Part shown: positions 25,431 through 34,929 of the stretch, one piece after another
How the letters are laid out: each line of letters begins with the position of its first letter
Numbering within the stretch: the stretch's first letter is position 1
From: Mesobacillus maritimus
Lineage (GTDB): Bacteria > Bacillota > Bacilli > Bacillales > Cytobacillaceae
Assembly: GCF_023715205.1 (NCBI RefSeq)
Contig: NZ_JAMBNR010000020.1
Span: 1-64,000 of the forward strand
DNA length: 64,000 nt
Reading direction: 5' to 3'
Made by a program: the position numbers and the translations under genes
Notes under the pieces: model-generated
Databases searched by the model: none
Seen by the model: the letters and a program-made list of their open reading frames with translations, nothing else
What the model was told of the DNA's origin: nothing

Positions 25431-25504
25431 ATTAAGATTGATTTTCAAATTAATCTTGATTTAGAAAAATATAGTGTCAAAGAGATGTAAAGGGAGGACG
25501 AAAC

Positions 25505-26953
25505 ATGAGCAAAAAGCTTACTACTAGCTGGGGAGCCCCAGTAGGTGACAATCAAAATTCAATTACAGCCGGGTCACGCGGACCTACTTTAATTCAAGAT
25601 GTACATTTATTAGAAAAACTAGCGCACTTCAACAGAGAGCGTGTTCCTGAGCGTGTCGTTCATGCGAAAGGTGCCGGTGCACACGGCTATTTTGAGGTAA
25701 CAAATGATGTAAGTAAATATACAAAGGCAAACTTCCTTTCTGAAGTAGGTAAGCGCACACCGATGTTCATTCGTTTCTCAACTGTTGCCGGTGAGTTAGG
25801 TTCTGCAGATACAGTTCGTGATCCACGCGGATTTGCCGTTAAATTTTATACTGAAGAAGGAAACTACGATATCGTAGGAAATAACACACCTGTGTTCTTT
25901 ATCCGTGATGCTATTAAGTTTCCTGATTTTATCCATACACAAAAGAGACATCCACAAACACATTTAAAAAACCCAAATGCGGTTTGGGATTTCTGGTCAT
26001 TATCTCCTGAATCCCTACATCAAGTAACAATTTTAATGTCCGATCGTGGTATCCCTGCAACACTTCGTCATACGAATGGATACGGAAGTCATACCTTCAA
26101 GTGGGTTAACGAAGATGGAGACGCTGTTTGGGTGAAGTACCACTTTAAAACTGACCAAGGTGTCAAAAACCTTGATGTAAATCTGGCAGCTAAACTTGCT
26201 GGGGAAAATCCAGATTACCATACTGAGGATTTATTTAATGCCATTGATAAAGGAGATTTCCCTTCCTGGACTCTTTCTGTTCAAATCATGCCAATTGAAG
26301 ATGCAGATACGTATAAATGGGATCCATTCGATGTTACAAAAGTTTGGTCTCAAAAGGATTATCCTCTAATTGAAGTTGGTAAAATGGTACTTAATAAAAA
26401 CCCTGAAAACTATTTTGCTGAAGTAGAGCAAGCTACTTTCTCCCCTGGAAACTTTGTACCAGGAATTGAAGCATCACCAGATAAAATGCTTCAAGGACGT
26501 CTATTCGCTTATGCTGATGCACATCGTTACCGTGTTGGTGCTAACCATAACGCACTTCCAATTAACCGTCCTAAAGTAGAAGTAAATAACTATCAGCGCG
26601 ATGGATTTATGCGTCCAGATAACAACGGCGGAAGCAGTGTCTACTATGAGCCAAATAGCTTTAGTGGTCCTAAAGAGTCACCAGCAGACCGTACCACTCC
26701 ATTCCCAGTATCTGGCGTGGCAGAAAGCGTACGTTATGATCATGACGACCATTATACACAAGCTGGAGACCTTTATCGCCTAATGAGCGAAGAGGAAAGA
26801 ACTCGCTTAGTAGACAACATTGTTAACGCAATGAAACCAGTTGAATATGATGAAATCAAACTCCGTCAAATCAAACACTTCTACAAAGCAGACCCAGAAT
26901 ACGGAACTCGGGTAGCAAAAGGACTAGGCCTAGAAGTCCCTGTTGAGGTATAG
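25505..26953 (+). CDS. katA: vegetative catalase (heme, clade 3)
   Basis: The 482-residue small-subunit heme catalase converts H2O2 to water and oxygen. Visible are the start [14 protein letters not shown], the active-site His in [15 protein letters not shown] (about 52-66), Asn in [15 protein letters not shown], and the proximal Tyr motif [14 protein letters not shown] (about 333-346). The length matches KatA of Bacillus. The start ATG follows GGGAGGA. It is monocistronic with PerR control and a strong terminator. Confidence 0.96.
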   Translation: MSKKLTTSWGAPVGDNQNSITAGSRGPTLIQDVHLLEKLAHFNRERVPERVVHAKGAGAHGYFEVTNDVSKYTKANFLSEVGKRTPMFIRFSTVAGELGSADTVRDPRGFAVKFYTEEGNYDIVGNNTPVFFIRDAIKFPDFIHTQKRHPQTHLKNPNAVWDFWSLSPESLHQVTILMSDRGIPATLRHTNGYGSHTFKWVNEDGDAVWVKYHFKTDQGVKNLDVNLAAKLAGENPDYHTEDLFNAIDKGDFPSWTLSVQIMPIEDADTYKWDPFDVTKVWSQKDYPLIEVGKMVLNKNPENYFAEVEQATFSPGNFVPGIEASPDKMLQGRLFAYADAHRYRVGANHNALPINRPKVEVNNYQRDGFMRPDNNGGSSVYYEPNSFSGPKESPADRTTPFPVSGVAESVRYDHDDHYTQAGDLYRLMSEEERTRLVDNIVNAMKPVEYDEIKLRQIKHFYKADPEYGTRVAKGLGLEVPVEV

Positions 26954-26961
26954 AAAATACA

Positions 26962-26997
26962 AAAAGGTCGAATGTATCAGCATACATTCGACCTTTT
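26962..26997 (+). terminator. katA terminator
   Basis: AAAAGGTCGAATGTAT (26962-26977) pairs perfectly with ATACATTCGACCTTTT (26982-26997) around CAGC, 9 bases after the katA stop. Confidence 0.92.
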
Positions 26998-27026
26998 CCT
27001 ACTAGTAGATATTCTTCTTATGAGCA

Positions 27027-27211
27027 GGCTCTTTTCTCAAACCTTGTTGTTTTTCAAAATAAAATGAAGAGAAATCACTTTATTTTCACCTGGAAGGACT
27101 TTTTAGATTAGGAGAAAATGGCCAGCAAACTTAGTACAAACACTCAAAATGGCTGATTCTGCGTTAAAATCAGCTTTTAGATTTTAACAACAAATTGTTA
27201 CGAAAACAACC
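27027..27211 (+). mobile_element. MITE-like element, copy C
   Basis: This 185-bp copy begins GGCTCTTTTCTCAAACCTTG and ends with the inverse of GGTTGTTTTCGTAACAATTTG. The internal hairpin GTTAAAATC...GATTTTAAC is perfect. It is flanked by TATGAGCA (27019-27026) and TATGAGTA (27212-27219), a 7/8 match to an 8-bp duplication. Its last base is the first base of the stop codon (minus strand) of the siderophore ATPase gene, so insertion occurred exactly at that gene's 3' end. Confidence 0.9.
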
Positions 27212-27969
27212 TATGAGTAAAATACGCAAATCTTTTCTCTATCAATCTCTTCAATTTTAAAGTCCATATCATAGACTTCATTTAATACGCTCGGATTGAT
27301 AATCTCATCTGTTGTGCCTTCTTTGATTACACGACCATCTTTCATCGCTACAATATAATCAGAATAACAAGAGGCAAAGTTGATATCATGAATGACAATC
27401 ACAACTGTTTTTCCAAGTTCATCTGTTAGCCTTCTTAAGGTTTTCATGATTTGAACAGAATGCTTCATATCTAAATTATTTAACGGTTCATCAAGAAGGA
27501 CATACTCTGTATCTTGAGCAATGACCATCGCAATATATGCCCGTTGACGTTGCCCACCACTCAATTGATCTAAGTATTTGTCTTGGATTTCTTCTAACTC
27601 CATATAGCGAATCGCTTCATTTATAAACTTACGGTCTTCTTTTGTTAATCTTCCTTGAGAATAAGGAAAACGACCAAAAGAAACTAGTTCTTTCACCGTT
27701 AAACGAACATTGATATGGTTAGATTGCTTCAGAATTGAAATCTTCTTAGCTAAATCATTATTCTTACACCGTGTAAGATCCATTCCATCAATGTAAATTT
27801 CCCCTTCATCTTTTGCGATCAATCGGCTAATCATAGAAAGCAATGTACTCTTACCTGCACCATTCGGTCCGATAAAAGAGGTAATTTTCCCTTTGGCAAT
27901 TTTAACTGAAACGTCAGTGATTACATTTTTATTATTGTACCCTTTAAAAACATGTTTAACGTCTACCAT
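27211..27969 (-). CDS. yclP: siderophore (petrobactin-type) ABC transporter ATP-binding protein
   Basis: The 252-residue FecCD-type ABC ATPase has Walker A GPNGAGKST (about 34-42), signature LSGGQRQRAYIAM (about 134-146), Walker B YVLLDEPLNNLD (about 156-167) and the switch His in VIHDINFA. It resembles B. subtilis YclP (petrobactin import) and is third in a permease-permease-ATPase operon, overlapping the preceding gene by 7 bases. In B. subtilis a binding protein (yclQ) follows; here a MITE-like element starts at the stop codon and no binding-protein gene is present. Confidence 0.93.
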   Translation of the reverse strand: MVDVKHVFKGYNNKNVITDVSVKIAKGKITSFIGPNGAGKSTLLSMISRLIAKDEGEIYIDGMDLTRCKNNDLAKKISILKQSNHINVRLTVKELVSFGRFPYSQGRLTKEDRKFINEAIRYMELEEIQDKYLDQLSGGQRQRAYIAMVIAQDTEYVLLDEPLNNLDMKHSVQIMKTLRRLTDELGKTVVIVIHDINFASCYSDYIVAMKDGRVIKEGTTDEIINPSVLNEVYDMDFKIEEIDREKICVFYS

Positions 27970-28913
27970 GATTTACGCTCCTTTAACAGCAGATAAATAA
28001 AATACACTCCGCCAATAAAATTGACAATAACACTTAAAGTGGTATCGAAAGTAAAGACTCGTTCGACAATAAATTGACCGCCTACTAATGCAATAATCGA
28101 GATAAAGATTGAACCTATAATTAAAATACTATGCTTATAAGTATTTAGAAACTGGTAAGCCACATTCGCTACCAATAATCCTAAAAATGTAATTGGGCCA
28201 ACTAGTGCAGTTGAAATGGAGATAAGAACTGCAATGACTATTAATAATCGTTTTACGATATAGTCGTAGTCAACACCAAGATTTATGGCCTGATCTTTTC
28301 CTAGTGACAAAACATCCAAATATTTAATAAGCCTTAACGAGTATAAAGCGACTAAAATCACCAAAACCGTGGAAATAAGCAATAAATCTGTTTTTACATT
28401 GTTAAAACTTGCAAACATTCGGTCTTGGACGACCATAAACTCATTCGGGTCAATTAAAACCTGCATAAACTCTGAAATACTTCTAAAGAAAGTACCAAAG
28501 ATAATCCCCACTAACAGCAGAAAATAGATATTCTCTCCGTTTCCTCTGAACAATATCTTATACAGGAAACTCGCAAAAATCACCATTAAAATAACGGAAA
28601 CAATAAAATTAATATTTTCGTTTGTAATGGCAAAACTCATTGAGCCAAACACAAAAATCAAAAAAGTCTGAATTAACAAATACAAAGAATCGAGACCAAT
28701 AATGCTTGGAGTCAAGATTCGGTTATTGGTAATGGTTTGAAACACAACAGTTGCAAAAGCAATTGTTGCCCCTGTTAATATTATCGCATATACTTTTTTC
28801 AGCCTTCGAGGTAATGCATAATCCCAGTTGCTTCCTAAATCTATAAAAATAAAGGCTGCAGCTAACAGAATCGATACCACTACTAACGCTACCAGTTTAC
28901 CCTTATTACTCAT
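27963..28913 (-). CDS. yclO: siderophore ABC transporter permease (YclO-like)
   Basis: The 316-residue FecCD/BtuC-family permease has about eight to nine helices, with IILTGATIAFATVVFQTITNNRILTPSIIGLDSLY near the N-terminus (about 44-78) and the coupling region LSLGKDQAINLGVDY (about 202-216) followed by GPITFLGLLVANVAY. It forms the membrane pore with the first permease for ferric-siderophore import. It overlaps the upstream permease by 8 bases and the downstream ATPase by 7 bases, so the three are translationally coupled. Confidence 0.93.
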   Translation of the reverse strand: MSNKGKLVALVVVSILLAAAFIFIDLGSNWDYALPRRLKKVYAIILTGATIAFATVVFQTITNNRILTPSIIGLDSLYLLIQTFLIFVFGSMSFAITNENINFIVSVILMVIFASFLYKILFRGNGENIYFLLLVGIIFGTFFRSISEFMQVLIDPNEFMVVQDRMFASFNNVKTDLLLISTVLVILVALYSLRLIKYLDVLSLGKDQAINLGVDYDYIVKRLLIVIAVLISISTALVGPITFLGLLVANVAYQFLNTYKHSILIIGSIFISIIALVGGQFIVERVFTFDTTLSVIVNFIGGVYFIYLLLKERKSW

Positions 28914-29856
28914 ATGCCTTTCTCCTCATAATCATGTAAAGAAAAATTCCGCTACCAATGACTCCAACTGTCATGCCGATTGGAATTTCATATGGATAAA
29001 TAATCACTCTGCCCAATATATCACAGGCTAAAAGAAAAACTGCTCCTAACAAGGCTGTATGAGAAAGGCTTTTCTGCAAATGATCTCCGCGGTACATCGT
29101 TACGATATTCGGAATAATTAACCCTAAGAAAGGAATCATTCCCACCGTCAAAACAACAATTGAAGTAATTAAAGCAACGATTGTTAATCCAACATTCGTT
29201 ATATGCTTATGATTCAAACCTAAATTTACAGCGAACTCTTCTCCCATACCTGCAATTGTAAATTTGTTCGCATATAAATAAGCAATAATAATAAGTGGAA
29301 TGCTAATGTAAAGTAGCTCATAACGTCCTTGGATCATCATCGAAAAATTCCCTTGCAACCAAGAAGACATGTTTTGAATTAAGTCCTCTTTATAGGCAAA
29401 AAAGGTCGTAATCGAACCTACAATGCTACCAAACATCATTCCCACAAGCGGAATGAAAATTGCATCCTTAAACTTCACTTTTTCTAGAATTCTCATAAAA
29501 ATAAAGGTACCTAGTAGAGCAAAGAAAAAAGCAACTAACACTCTTACCAATTGGCCTGATCCAGAAAACAACATCATTGAAACCAAGATTCCAAATCTAG
29601 CTGAGTCTTCGGTTCCGGCGGTTGTTGGAGAAACAAATTTGTTTCTCGTTAATTGTTGCATAATCAATCCAGCTATTCCCATCCCAATACCAGCAAGAAT
29701 GATTGCCATCAATCGGGGAAATCGACTTACCATGAGAACATGAAGTTGTTCCTCCGATAACTGAAATATCTCTAATGGTGAAATATCCTGTACCCCAATA
29801 AACAATGAAGTGATTGATAAAATGATAAAAGCGAGAATTAAGTAAATAAGTTTCAT
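28906..29856 (-). CDS. yclN: siderophore ABC transporter permease (YclN-like)
   Basis: The 316-residue FecCD-family permease is the first gene of the operon. RFPRLMAIILAGIGMGIAGLIMQQLTRNKFVSPTTAGTEDSARFG (about 45-89) is the conserved N-terminal block of this family; MGEEFAVNLGLNH and GMIPFLGLIIPNIV mark the coupling and second core. It pairs with the next permease in a heterodimer. A Fur box about 125 bases upstream indicates iron repression. Confidence 0.93.
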   Translation of the reverse strand: MKLIYLILAFIILSITSLFIGVQDISPLEIFQLSEEQLHVLMVSRFPRLMAIILAGIGMGIAGLIMQQLTRNKFVSPTTAGTEDSARFGILVSMMLFSGSGQLVRVLVAFFFALLGTFIFMRILEKVKFKDAIFIPLVGMMFGSIVGSITTFFAYKEDLIQNMSSWLQGNFSMMIQGRYELLYISIPLIIIAYLYANKFTIAGMGEEFAVNLGLNHKHITNVGLTIVALITSIVVLTVGMIPFLGLIIPNIVTMYRGDHLQKSLSHTALLGAVFLLACDILGRVIIYPYEIPIGMTVGVIGSGIFLYMIMRRKAYE

Positions 29857-29978
29857 TGTGAATTCCTTACTCTTTCTATGAAGTCCTTATTAAATCGTTG
29901 ATGAAAAATGGCCATTCACCATCCTTCAATCAGGATTTGATAAACCTTTGAGGTCATTGATTATTGCCTCTAATTAAA

Positions 29979-29993
29979 TGATAATGATTTTCA
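29979..29993 (-). promoter_or_regulatory. Fur box ahead of the siderophore transporter
   Basis: TGATAATGATTTTCA fits the Bacillus 7-1-7 Fur motif TGATAATNATTATCA at 14 of 15 positions. It is the only such site between the divergent transporter and the LTA synthase end. It predicts derepression of the yclNOP-like operon when iron is scarce. Confidence 0.82.
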
Positions 29994-30100
29994 ATGTCGA
30001 ATGCAATGACTATTTTGTGACAGTGTATAACTTTTTTACATTTTTCATAATTTAATCGCTAATGTAATGAGAAACTTTACTATAAAAGAGTACTTAAACA

Positions 30101-30129
30101 AAAAGACTACCTTTAAAAGGTAGTCTTTT
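30101..30129 (-). terminator. terminator of LTA synthase gene
   Basis: AAAAGACTACCTTT (30101-30114) pairs with AAAGGTAGTCTTTT (30116-30129). It is T-rich on the minus-strand exit and lies 11 bases past the stop codon. Confidence 0.88.
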
Positions 30130-30139
30130 TGTTTATAAT

Positions 30140-32104
30140 TTATTCTTGCTCATTTTCTTCTATCGAATCACTTTTATTCGTGTACTTATATTGAGAGCGA
30201 TTAACAGGTGTAAAGTTTTCCGGCGTGTAGAATCGCAATAAGTCACCATTTACTACTTTATCCGAAAGCTCTAACTGCTGTCTCACAATTTGTTTATATT
30301 GTGCAAACTCGTCGGTTTCTTCTATCAGTTCCCCAGTTTCCGGGTCGTAGTATTTCTCATTAACAGAAGTAACCTCTGGACTGACAAAATCTCCGTTACG
30401 GAATGCTACTAATTCACGATGCTCATCAGATAGTAAATCCGTACCTAGTTGGACGTATTTTTCTGATTCGATTCCAAGCAAATGTAATAGCGTTGGCAAT
30501 AAGTCAATTTGTCCACCAAACGTATGGTTCACTCCACCTTCTAAACCTGGTGTATGAATGATTAACGGCACTTCTTGTAATTCTGCTGATAAAGCAGGAG
30601 TCACTTCTTCCCCTAACACAGTTTCCATTGCCTTATTATGATTTTGTGAAATTCCATAGTGGTCACCATACATGACAATAATAGAGTTCTCATATAAACC
30701 AGATTCTTTTAAGTCATCGAAGAACTGTTTTAGTGATTCATCTGCATATCGAGCCGTTTGGAAATAATTATCAACCGATTTATCCCCTGTCGTATGCTTA
30801 TCCAGGGTTGTTAACTCTTGATCCATCGTAAACGGATAATGGTGAGTTAGCATAATAAATTTAGAATAAAACGGCTGTTGTAGTGATGTTAACAATGGAA
30901 TGGACTCTTCAAAAAATGGTTTATCCATTAATCCATAGTTAGTAACATGTTCAGGTCTCATATCATAATAGCTTGAGTCAAAAAACTTATCGTACCCAAA
31001 GGATTTATAAATTTCATCACGGTTCCAAAATGACCTTGTGTTACCGTGGAATACAGCTGACGTATACCCTTTTTCTTGTGCTAGAATCGCTGGAGCTGCT
31101 TGATATGTGTTAAGACCTTTCATTGAAAAAGCTGAACCTTGTGGCAAACCAAACAATGAATTTTCAAGCAAGAATTCTGCATCAGCCGTTTTCCCTTGAG
31201 CTGTCTGATGATAGAAATTATCAAAATACAGCGTGTTCGAATCACGAGTTAAAGAATTTAGAAACGGTGTTACCTCTTCTCCATGTAGTTCATAGTCTAT
31301 TAAGAAGTTCTGAATGGACTCTAAATGGAGATAGATAACGTTTCGATCCTCTGCAATTCCAAAATACTTAGGATTTGGTTCTGCAAATTTTGACTGAGTA
31401 TAGTTAATCACTTCAGTGATGTCATTGCTATCGGCCATTACTCGTTGTGCTGAAGCTTTTGTACTTTGGACAGCATCATAGACTGTGTAGTTGTACATTC
31501 CGAGATACTTTACAATATAGTTACGGTCAAAGGTTCTTGTTAACAACTGCGGACGGTCTGCTTCAGCCATTCCTAAGTTGGCACTGAAAATAGCAAGCCC
31601 AAGTAACAGAACGGCTGCAATCTTTTTCCCGCTGATTTTTCTAGTATCCAGTTGGATCAGATTTAACCGTTTTGATGCAAGAATCGCAATTAGAACAAAG
31701 TCAATAAAGAACAGTACATCGTAAGGCTTTAACAGTGTAAATACACTAGAACTTACATCACCAAAGTTTTGCGTTTGGAATAATGTTGGTAGTGTGATGA
31801 AGTCATTAAAGAAACGGTAATAGAGTACGTTCGCATATAATAAAAAGCTAAGGACAAAATAATTAATAAGTAACCAACGGTATTTTTTTCGTTCTTTTCT
31901 AAACAAAGCCAGTCCTAAGAAAAGAATTGCTGAAGCAAGCGGGTTTAAGAACAATAAGAACGATTGAATGGAGTTTTCTACTCCGAGAGAGAACTGCGTT
32001 AATTGAACAGTATAAGTTTTGATCCATAATAATAATACGGCTAAAAAGAAAAACCCCATATAAGTATTGAGAGATCGTCTTCCAAAATTTATGATGCTCT
32101 TCAT
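30140..32104 (-). CDS. ltaS: lipoteichoic acid synthase family protein
   Basis: The 654-residue protein has five N-terminal helices (about 1-180) and an extracellular sulfatase-like catalytic domain (about 210-620). The catalytic Thr is in QTAQGKTADAEF (about Thr305), and other family blocks are HLESIQNFLID, SAVFHGNTRSFWNRD, MLTHHYPF and MYGDHYG. It polymerises glycerol-phosphate from phosphatidylglycerol on the outer membrane face to build LTA. Bacilli carry several paralogues (LtaS, YfnI, YqgS, YvgJ); which one this is cannot be fixed here. The start ATG follows CAGGTGA. Confidence 0.92.
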   Translation of the reverse strand: MKSIINFGRRSLNTYMGFFFLAVLLLWIKTYTVQLTQFSLGVENSIQSFLLFLNPLASAILFLGLALFRKERKKYRWLLINYFVLSFLLYANVLYYRFFNDFITLPTLFQTQNFGDVSSSVFTLLKPYDVLFFIDFVLIAILASKRLNLIQLDTRKISGKKIAAVLLLGLAIFSANLGMAEADRPQLLTRTFDRNYIVKYLGMYNYTVYDAVQSTKASAQRVMADSNDITEVINYTQSKFAEPNPKYFGIAEDRNVIYLHLESIQNFLIDYELHGEEVTPFLNSLTRDSNTLYFDNFYHQTAQGKTADAEFLLENSLFGLPQGSAFSMKGLNTYQAAPAILAQEKGYTSAVFHGNTRSFWNRDEIYKSFGYDKFFDSSYYDMRPEHVTNYGLMDKPFFEESIPLLTSLQQPFYSKFIMLTHHYPFTMDQELTTLDKHTTGDKSVDNYFQTARYADESLKQFFDDLKESGLYENSIIVMYGDHYGISQNHNKAMETVLGEEVTPALSAELQEVPLIIHTPGLEGGVNHTFGGQIDLLPTLLHLLGIESEKYVQLGTDLLSDEHRELVAFRNGDFVSPEVTSVNEKYYDPETGELIEETDEFAQYKQIVRQQLELSDKVVNGDLLRFYTPENFTPVNRSQYKYTNKSDSIEENEQE

Positions 32105-32607
32105 TTTTTCACCTGCTTTTCTTTTAAAGTTGCAATAGTTTTTCTAGTATATTTATATTTTGCTTTAACGAGTTCCGATGAAGAACTTCCGGTTACAAAG
32201 ACATAATATACTCCAGTTTATCTAAATTGTAAAGTGGAAATATCCTCTATAATTCGACAATGCCTCCATCTTCCTCTTTGTAAAAAAAGCTTTACTCACA
32301 AAGATTCCTCTTCTCTTTCATGGCATTGCTAAATTTTTTCTTCCACTATTAGTGCTTCATTTTTAGTGTAGGTCTATCCCTTCTACCAAAAGATAAATAA
32401 GCAACAGTATCTTCTTATTATAGCTACCATTTATCATTCATAACTCTTCCAAAGCTTTATTACTGGCTTTTTCTATAACTTTAATCGTAACATCCGCCTT
32501 GTTGATTGTTTCTATCCATTTCCTTGTAAAAGATGGCTAATAGCATAATCACCGTATAAATTCGCTTCATATAGTAAATATAATAAATAAAGATTTGAGG
32601 TGATATC
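32105..32607. other. intergenic region, possibly holding decayed coding sequence
   Basis: About 500 bases without an intact gene. On the minus strand short broken frames can be read (PSFTRKWIETINKADVTIKV continuing to ASNKALEEL-stop at about 32447-32545, and EALIVEEKI near 32345), interrupted by stops and frame changes. They look like remnants of a lost gene but I cannot assign a family. No RNA gene or repeat was recognised. Confidence 0.3.
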
Positions 32608-32826
32608 ATGGGATTACTTAATGCCTTTCAAGATTGGAAAGACGCTCGCTATCAACGCCACGTCTCCGAAATGCAAGCACAAGACAAATGTCCGGACTGT
32701 TATGGGCGAGGTTACCACATCTTCCCGGCCACAGAGTTCATTTATAATATCGCTCCGTATGACTGTGAAGGATGCAATGGGACTGGTCGTTTTTCTGAAT
32801 GGACAAACATAGGCGAGACAACTTGA
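32608..32826 (+). CDS. small zinc-finger-like protein (two CxxCxGxG motifs)
   Basis: The 72-residue protein has two DnaJ-type cysteine motifs, CPDCYGRGY (about 28-36) and CEGCNGTGRF (about 53-62), enough for one Zn2+ site. There is no J domain or other catalytic region. The start ATG is well spaced behind GAGGTGA. Similar tiny proteins are found in other bacilli without a known function. It is transcribed ahead of the lactonase gene but 112 bases apart. Confidence 0.8.
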   Translation: MGLLNAFQDWKDARYQRHVSEMQAQDKCPDCYGRGYHIFPATEFIYNIAPYDCEGCNGTGRFSEWTNIGETT

Positions 32827-32938
32827 TTTTATGAAGACATTTAACCAAATATGCTTTTTTTCAAGACCATACAAATAATGTACTGGTCTTTCATTTGGTG
32901 TATGATAGATACTAGTTATCTTTTAGGGAGGAAAATAG

Positions 32939-33991
32939 ATGAATAACAAAAACAAATTCCTTGGATTTATTGGTACATATACGAAAGGTGAAAGCAAAGG
33001 AATCTATTCTTTTACTCTTAATCCTCAAACCAAAACAATCGAAAACTTAGATGTTGCAGCTGAGTTGGAAAACCCAACTTATTTGGCTATCTCAACGAAT
33101 GAGAAGTTTTTATATTCAGTTGCAAAAGATGGATCCTCTGGCGGGATTGCCTCGTATTCGATTTCAGAGAACGGAATACTTGAATTCATCAATCACACAC
33201 TTACTGAAGGTGCACCACCTTGCCATGTGAGCGTTGGACCTGATCAATCCCTTTTATCCACTAACTACCATAAAGGGACAGTGGATTACTATCATTTAAC
33301 AGATAATGGTGGCGTTCAAGCAGCTAGTTCGGTTAAAGAACATCACGGTTCCGGTCCAGACCCAAGACAAGAAAAAGCCCATACCCATTACGCTAGCTTT
33401 ACACCAGACGGAAGATATGTCGTTGTTGTGGAACTTGGCACAGACAAAATTCACACCTACCGGATTGTTCAGAATGAATTAATCCATCAGAATGCCCTGT
33501 CTACTAAACCTGGTAGTGGCCCTAGACATCTGGTATTCCACCATAGTGAACCTATTGCCTATGTGATGACTGAATTTAGTTCAGAAGTGATTGTCCTCCG
33601 ATATGACAATGAAAATGGAAGCTTTGAAACTTTGCAGACCATTTCTACACTACCTAGTGATTTTGCCGACAATAACCAGGGCAGCGCCATCCATATTTCT
33701 TCAGACGGAAAATTTATTTATGCCGGTAACAGAGGACATGATAGTATCGCCGTTTTTGCAGTCAACCAAGATACATTCCAGTTAGAATTTATTGAACATA
33801 CATCTTCTTATGGGAATTGGCCAAGGGACTTTATTCTCGATCCTTCTGAAGCATTTCTTATCGCGGCAAATCAAAATTCAAATAATTTATCTTTGTATGC
33901 TCGTGATCATAAAACAGGGAAGCTAACACTCCTGCAAAAAAACATTAACGTACCTAATCCAGTATGCGTAAAATTCCTGAAAAACAACTAA
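32939..33991 (+). CDS. pgl: 6-phosphogluconolactonase-type lactonase (beta-propeller)
   Basis: The 350-residue seven-bladed beta-propeller lactonase belongs to the YkgB/Pgl family: FLGFIGTYTKGESKGIYSF at the N-terminus, GAPPCHVSVGPDQSLL, then the conserved KAHTHYASFTPDGRYVVVVELGTDKI (about 141-166), GPRHLVFH and GNWPRDF. It would hydrolyse 6-phosphogluconolactone in the oxidative pentose-phosphate pathway. The start ATG follows AGGGAGGA. A short hairpin terminator follows. Confidence 0.88.
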   Translation: MNNKNKFLGFIGTYTKGESKGIYSFTLNPQTKTIENLDVAAELENPTYLAISTNEKFLYSVAKDGSSGGIASYSISENGILEFINHTLTEGAPPCHVSVGPDQSLLSTNYHKGTVDYYHLTDNGGVQAASSVKEHHGSGPDPRQEKAHTHYASFTPDGRYVVVVELGTDKIHTYRIVQNELIHQNALSTKPGSGPRHLVFHHSEPIAYVMTEFSSEVIVLRYDNENGSFETLQTISTLPSDFADNNQGSAIHISSDGKFIYAGNRGHDSIAVFAVNQDTFQLEFIEHTSSYGNWPRDFILDPSEAFLIAANQNSNNLSLYARDHKTGKLTLLQKNINVPNPVCVKFLKNN

Positions 33992-34016
33992 AAAGTATAT
34001 TAATAGTATGAACGAA

Positions 34017-34032
34017 GGCACCCTCGGGTGTC
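34017..34032 (+). terminator. terminator of lactonase gene
   Basis: GGCACCC (34017-34023) pairs with GGGTGTC (34026-34032, one G-U) and is followed by TTTTGTTGTTT, 26 bases after the stop codon. Confidence 0.7.
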
Positions 34033-34175
34033 TTTTGTTGTTTCTATATTCAATTATGACAATACTGTTCAAATCTTTTTTACAGAAGTTTGAAATTTCC
34101 CTCCCTTCAGATTCCTCTTTCAAAACATTTGATATTCTTAAAGCGTAAACAAAATAAGAGCAAGGAGTGATTAGA

Positions 34176-34688
34176 ATGTTGATGAAAACTTTACGGAACA
34201 ATAACATTGTTGCAGCTATTCTTGCAGTGATTCGGATTTACTTAGGTTATGCTTGGTTTTCAGCCGGTTATCATAAGATCATTGATGGTTTCGATGCAAC
34301 AGGCTTCTTAAAAAATGCGATTGCAAATCCCGTAACAGGTCCAGACGGATCCGCTGTCTATGGCTGGTATACCACTTTTATAGAAGCCTTTGCCATCCCT
34401 AATGTTGAACTTTTTAACTTCTTGATTCCTTGGGGAGAAGCTGCAGTCGGACTGGGTCTGATGCTAGGGTGTTTAACAACAGCCGCTGCTTTCTTCGGAT
34501 TAGTAATGAACTTCGCCTTTTTCTTTGCCGGTACAGTTTCTCATAATCCAACAGACATTCTCATGGGCTTCTTTATAGTCACAGCTGGTTACAATGCAGG
34601 AAAATTCGGTTTAGACCGTTGGGTTATCCCATATATTCGCAAAAATCTTTTCAAACTAGACACGTCTGTTTCCGATGAAGTTGTTTAA
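34176..34688 (+). CDS. DoxX family membrane protein
   Basis: The 170-residue protein has four helices: AAILAVIRIYLGYAWFSAGYHKI (about 10-32), FNFLIPWGEAAVGLGLMLG, TTAAAFFGLVMNFAFFFAG and a C-terminal helix in ILMGFFIVTAGYNAG. These are DoxX/TQO-small-subunit-like features. DoxX proteins are linked to thiol-redox or quinone chemistry, but no specific reaction can be assigned. ATG at 34176 is chosen because AAGGAG (34162-34167) is correctly spaced; the frame opens slightly earlier at a GTG inside the ribosome-binding site. Confidence 0.87.
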   Translation: MLMKTLRNNNIVAAILAVIRIYLGYAWFSAGYHKIIDGFDATGFLKNAIANPVTGPDGSAVYGWYTTFIEAFAIPNVELFNFLIPWGEAAVGLGLMLGCLTTAAAFFGLVMNFAFFFAGTVSHNPTDILMGFFIVTAGYNAGKFGLDRWVIPYIRKNLFKLDTSVSDEVV

Positions 34689-34696
34689 ATATGATG

Positions 34697-34730
34697 AACA
34701 GATTCCTTCTTCATATAAAGGAATCTGTTT
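34697..34730 (+). terminator. terminator of DoxX gene
   Basis: AACAGATTCCTT pairs with AAGGAATCTGTT and is followed by TTTCTTTT. It lies 9 bases after the stop. Confidence 0.9.
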
Positions 34731-34742
34731 TTCTTTTATTCA

Positions 34743-34923
34743 GGCTCTTTTCTCAAACTTTGTTGCTATTAATACAAAGAGAAAAGGTAATAGCTGTGTT
34801 TTCACTGAATAGCAATTTTTAATCAGGAGAAAAGAGCCTGTAAACTTAGTATGAACGCATAAAATGGTTTAACAGGCGTTAAAATCGCTTTAGGATTTTA
34901 ACAACAAAATTCAGGAAAATAGC
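34743..34923 (+). mobile_element. MITE-like element, copy D
   Basis: This 181-bp copy begins GGCTCTTTTCTCAAACTTTG and ends with the inverse of GGCTATTTTCCTGAATTTTG. The internal hairpin GTTAAAATC...GATTTTAAC is perfect. The left flank is TTTATTCA (34735-34742) and the right side reads TTTATTTATTCA, i.e. the same 8-mer offset by a 4-base slippage or 6/8 in register. It ends 6 bases before the stop codon of the histidine kinase gene. Confidence 0.87.
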
Positions 34924-34929
34924 CTTTAT

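Larger units (their letters stand above)
24842..25504. other. intergenic region between dps and katA
   Basis: About 660 AT-rich bases between divergent dps and katA. The right end has the katA promoter and PerR box (see entries). A weak inverted repeat GGCTCCA...TGGAGTC lies at about 25129-25144. Below the PerR box an AAGATT...AATCTT stem sits in the katA leader. No other gene-like frame or RNA gene is seen. Confidence 0.4.
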
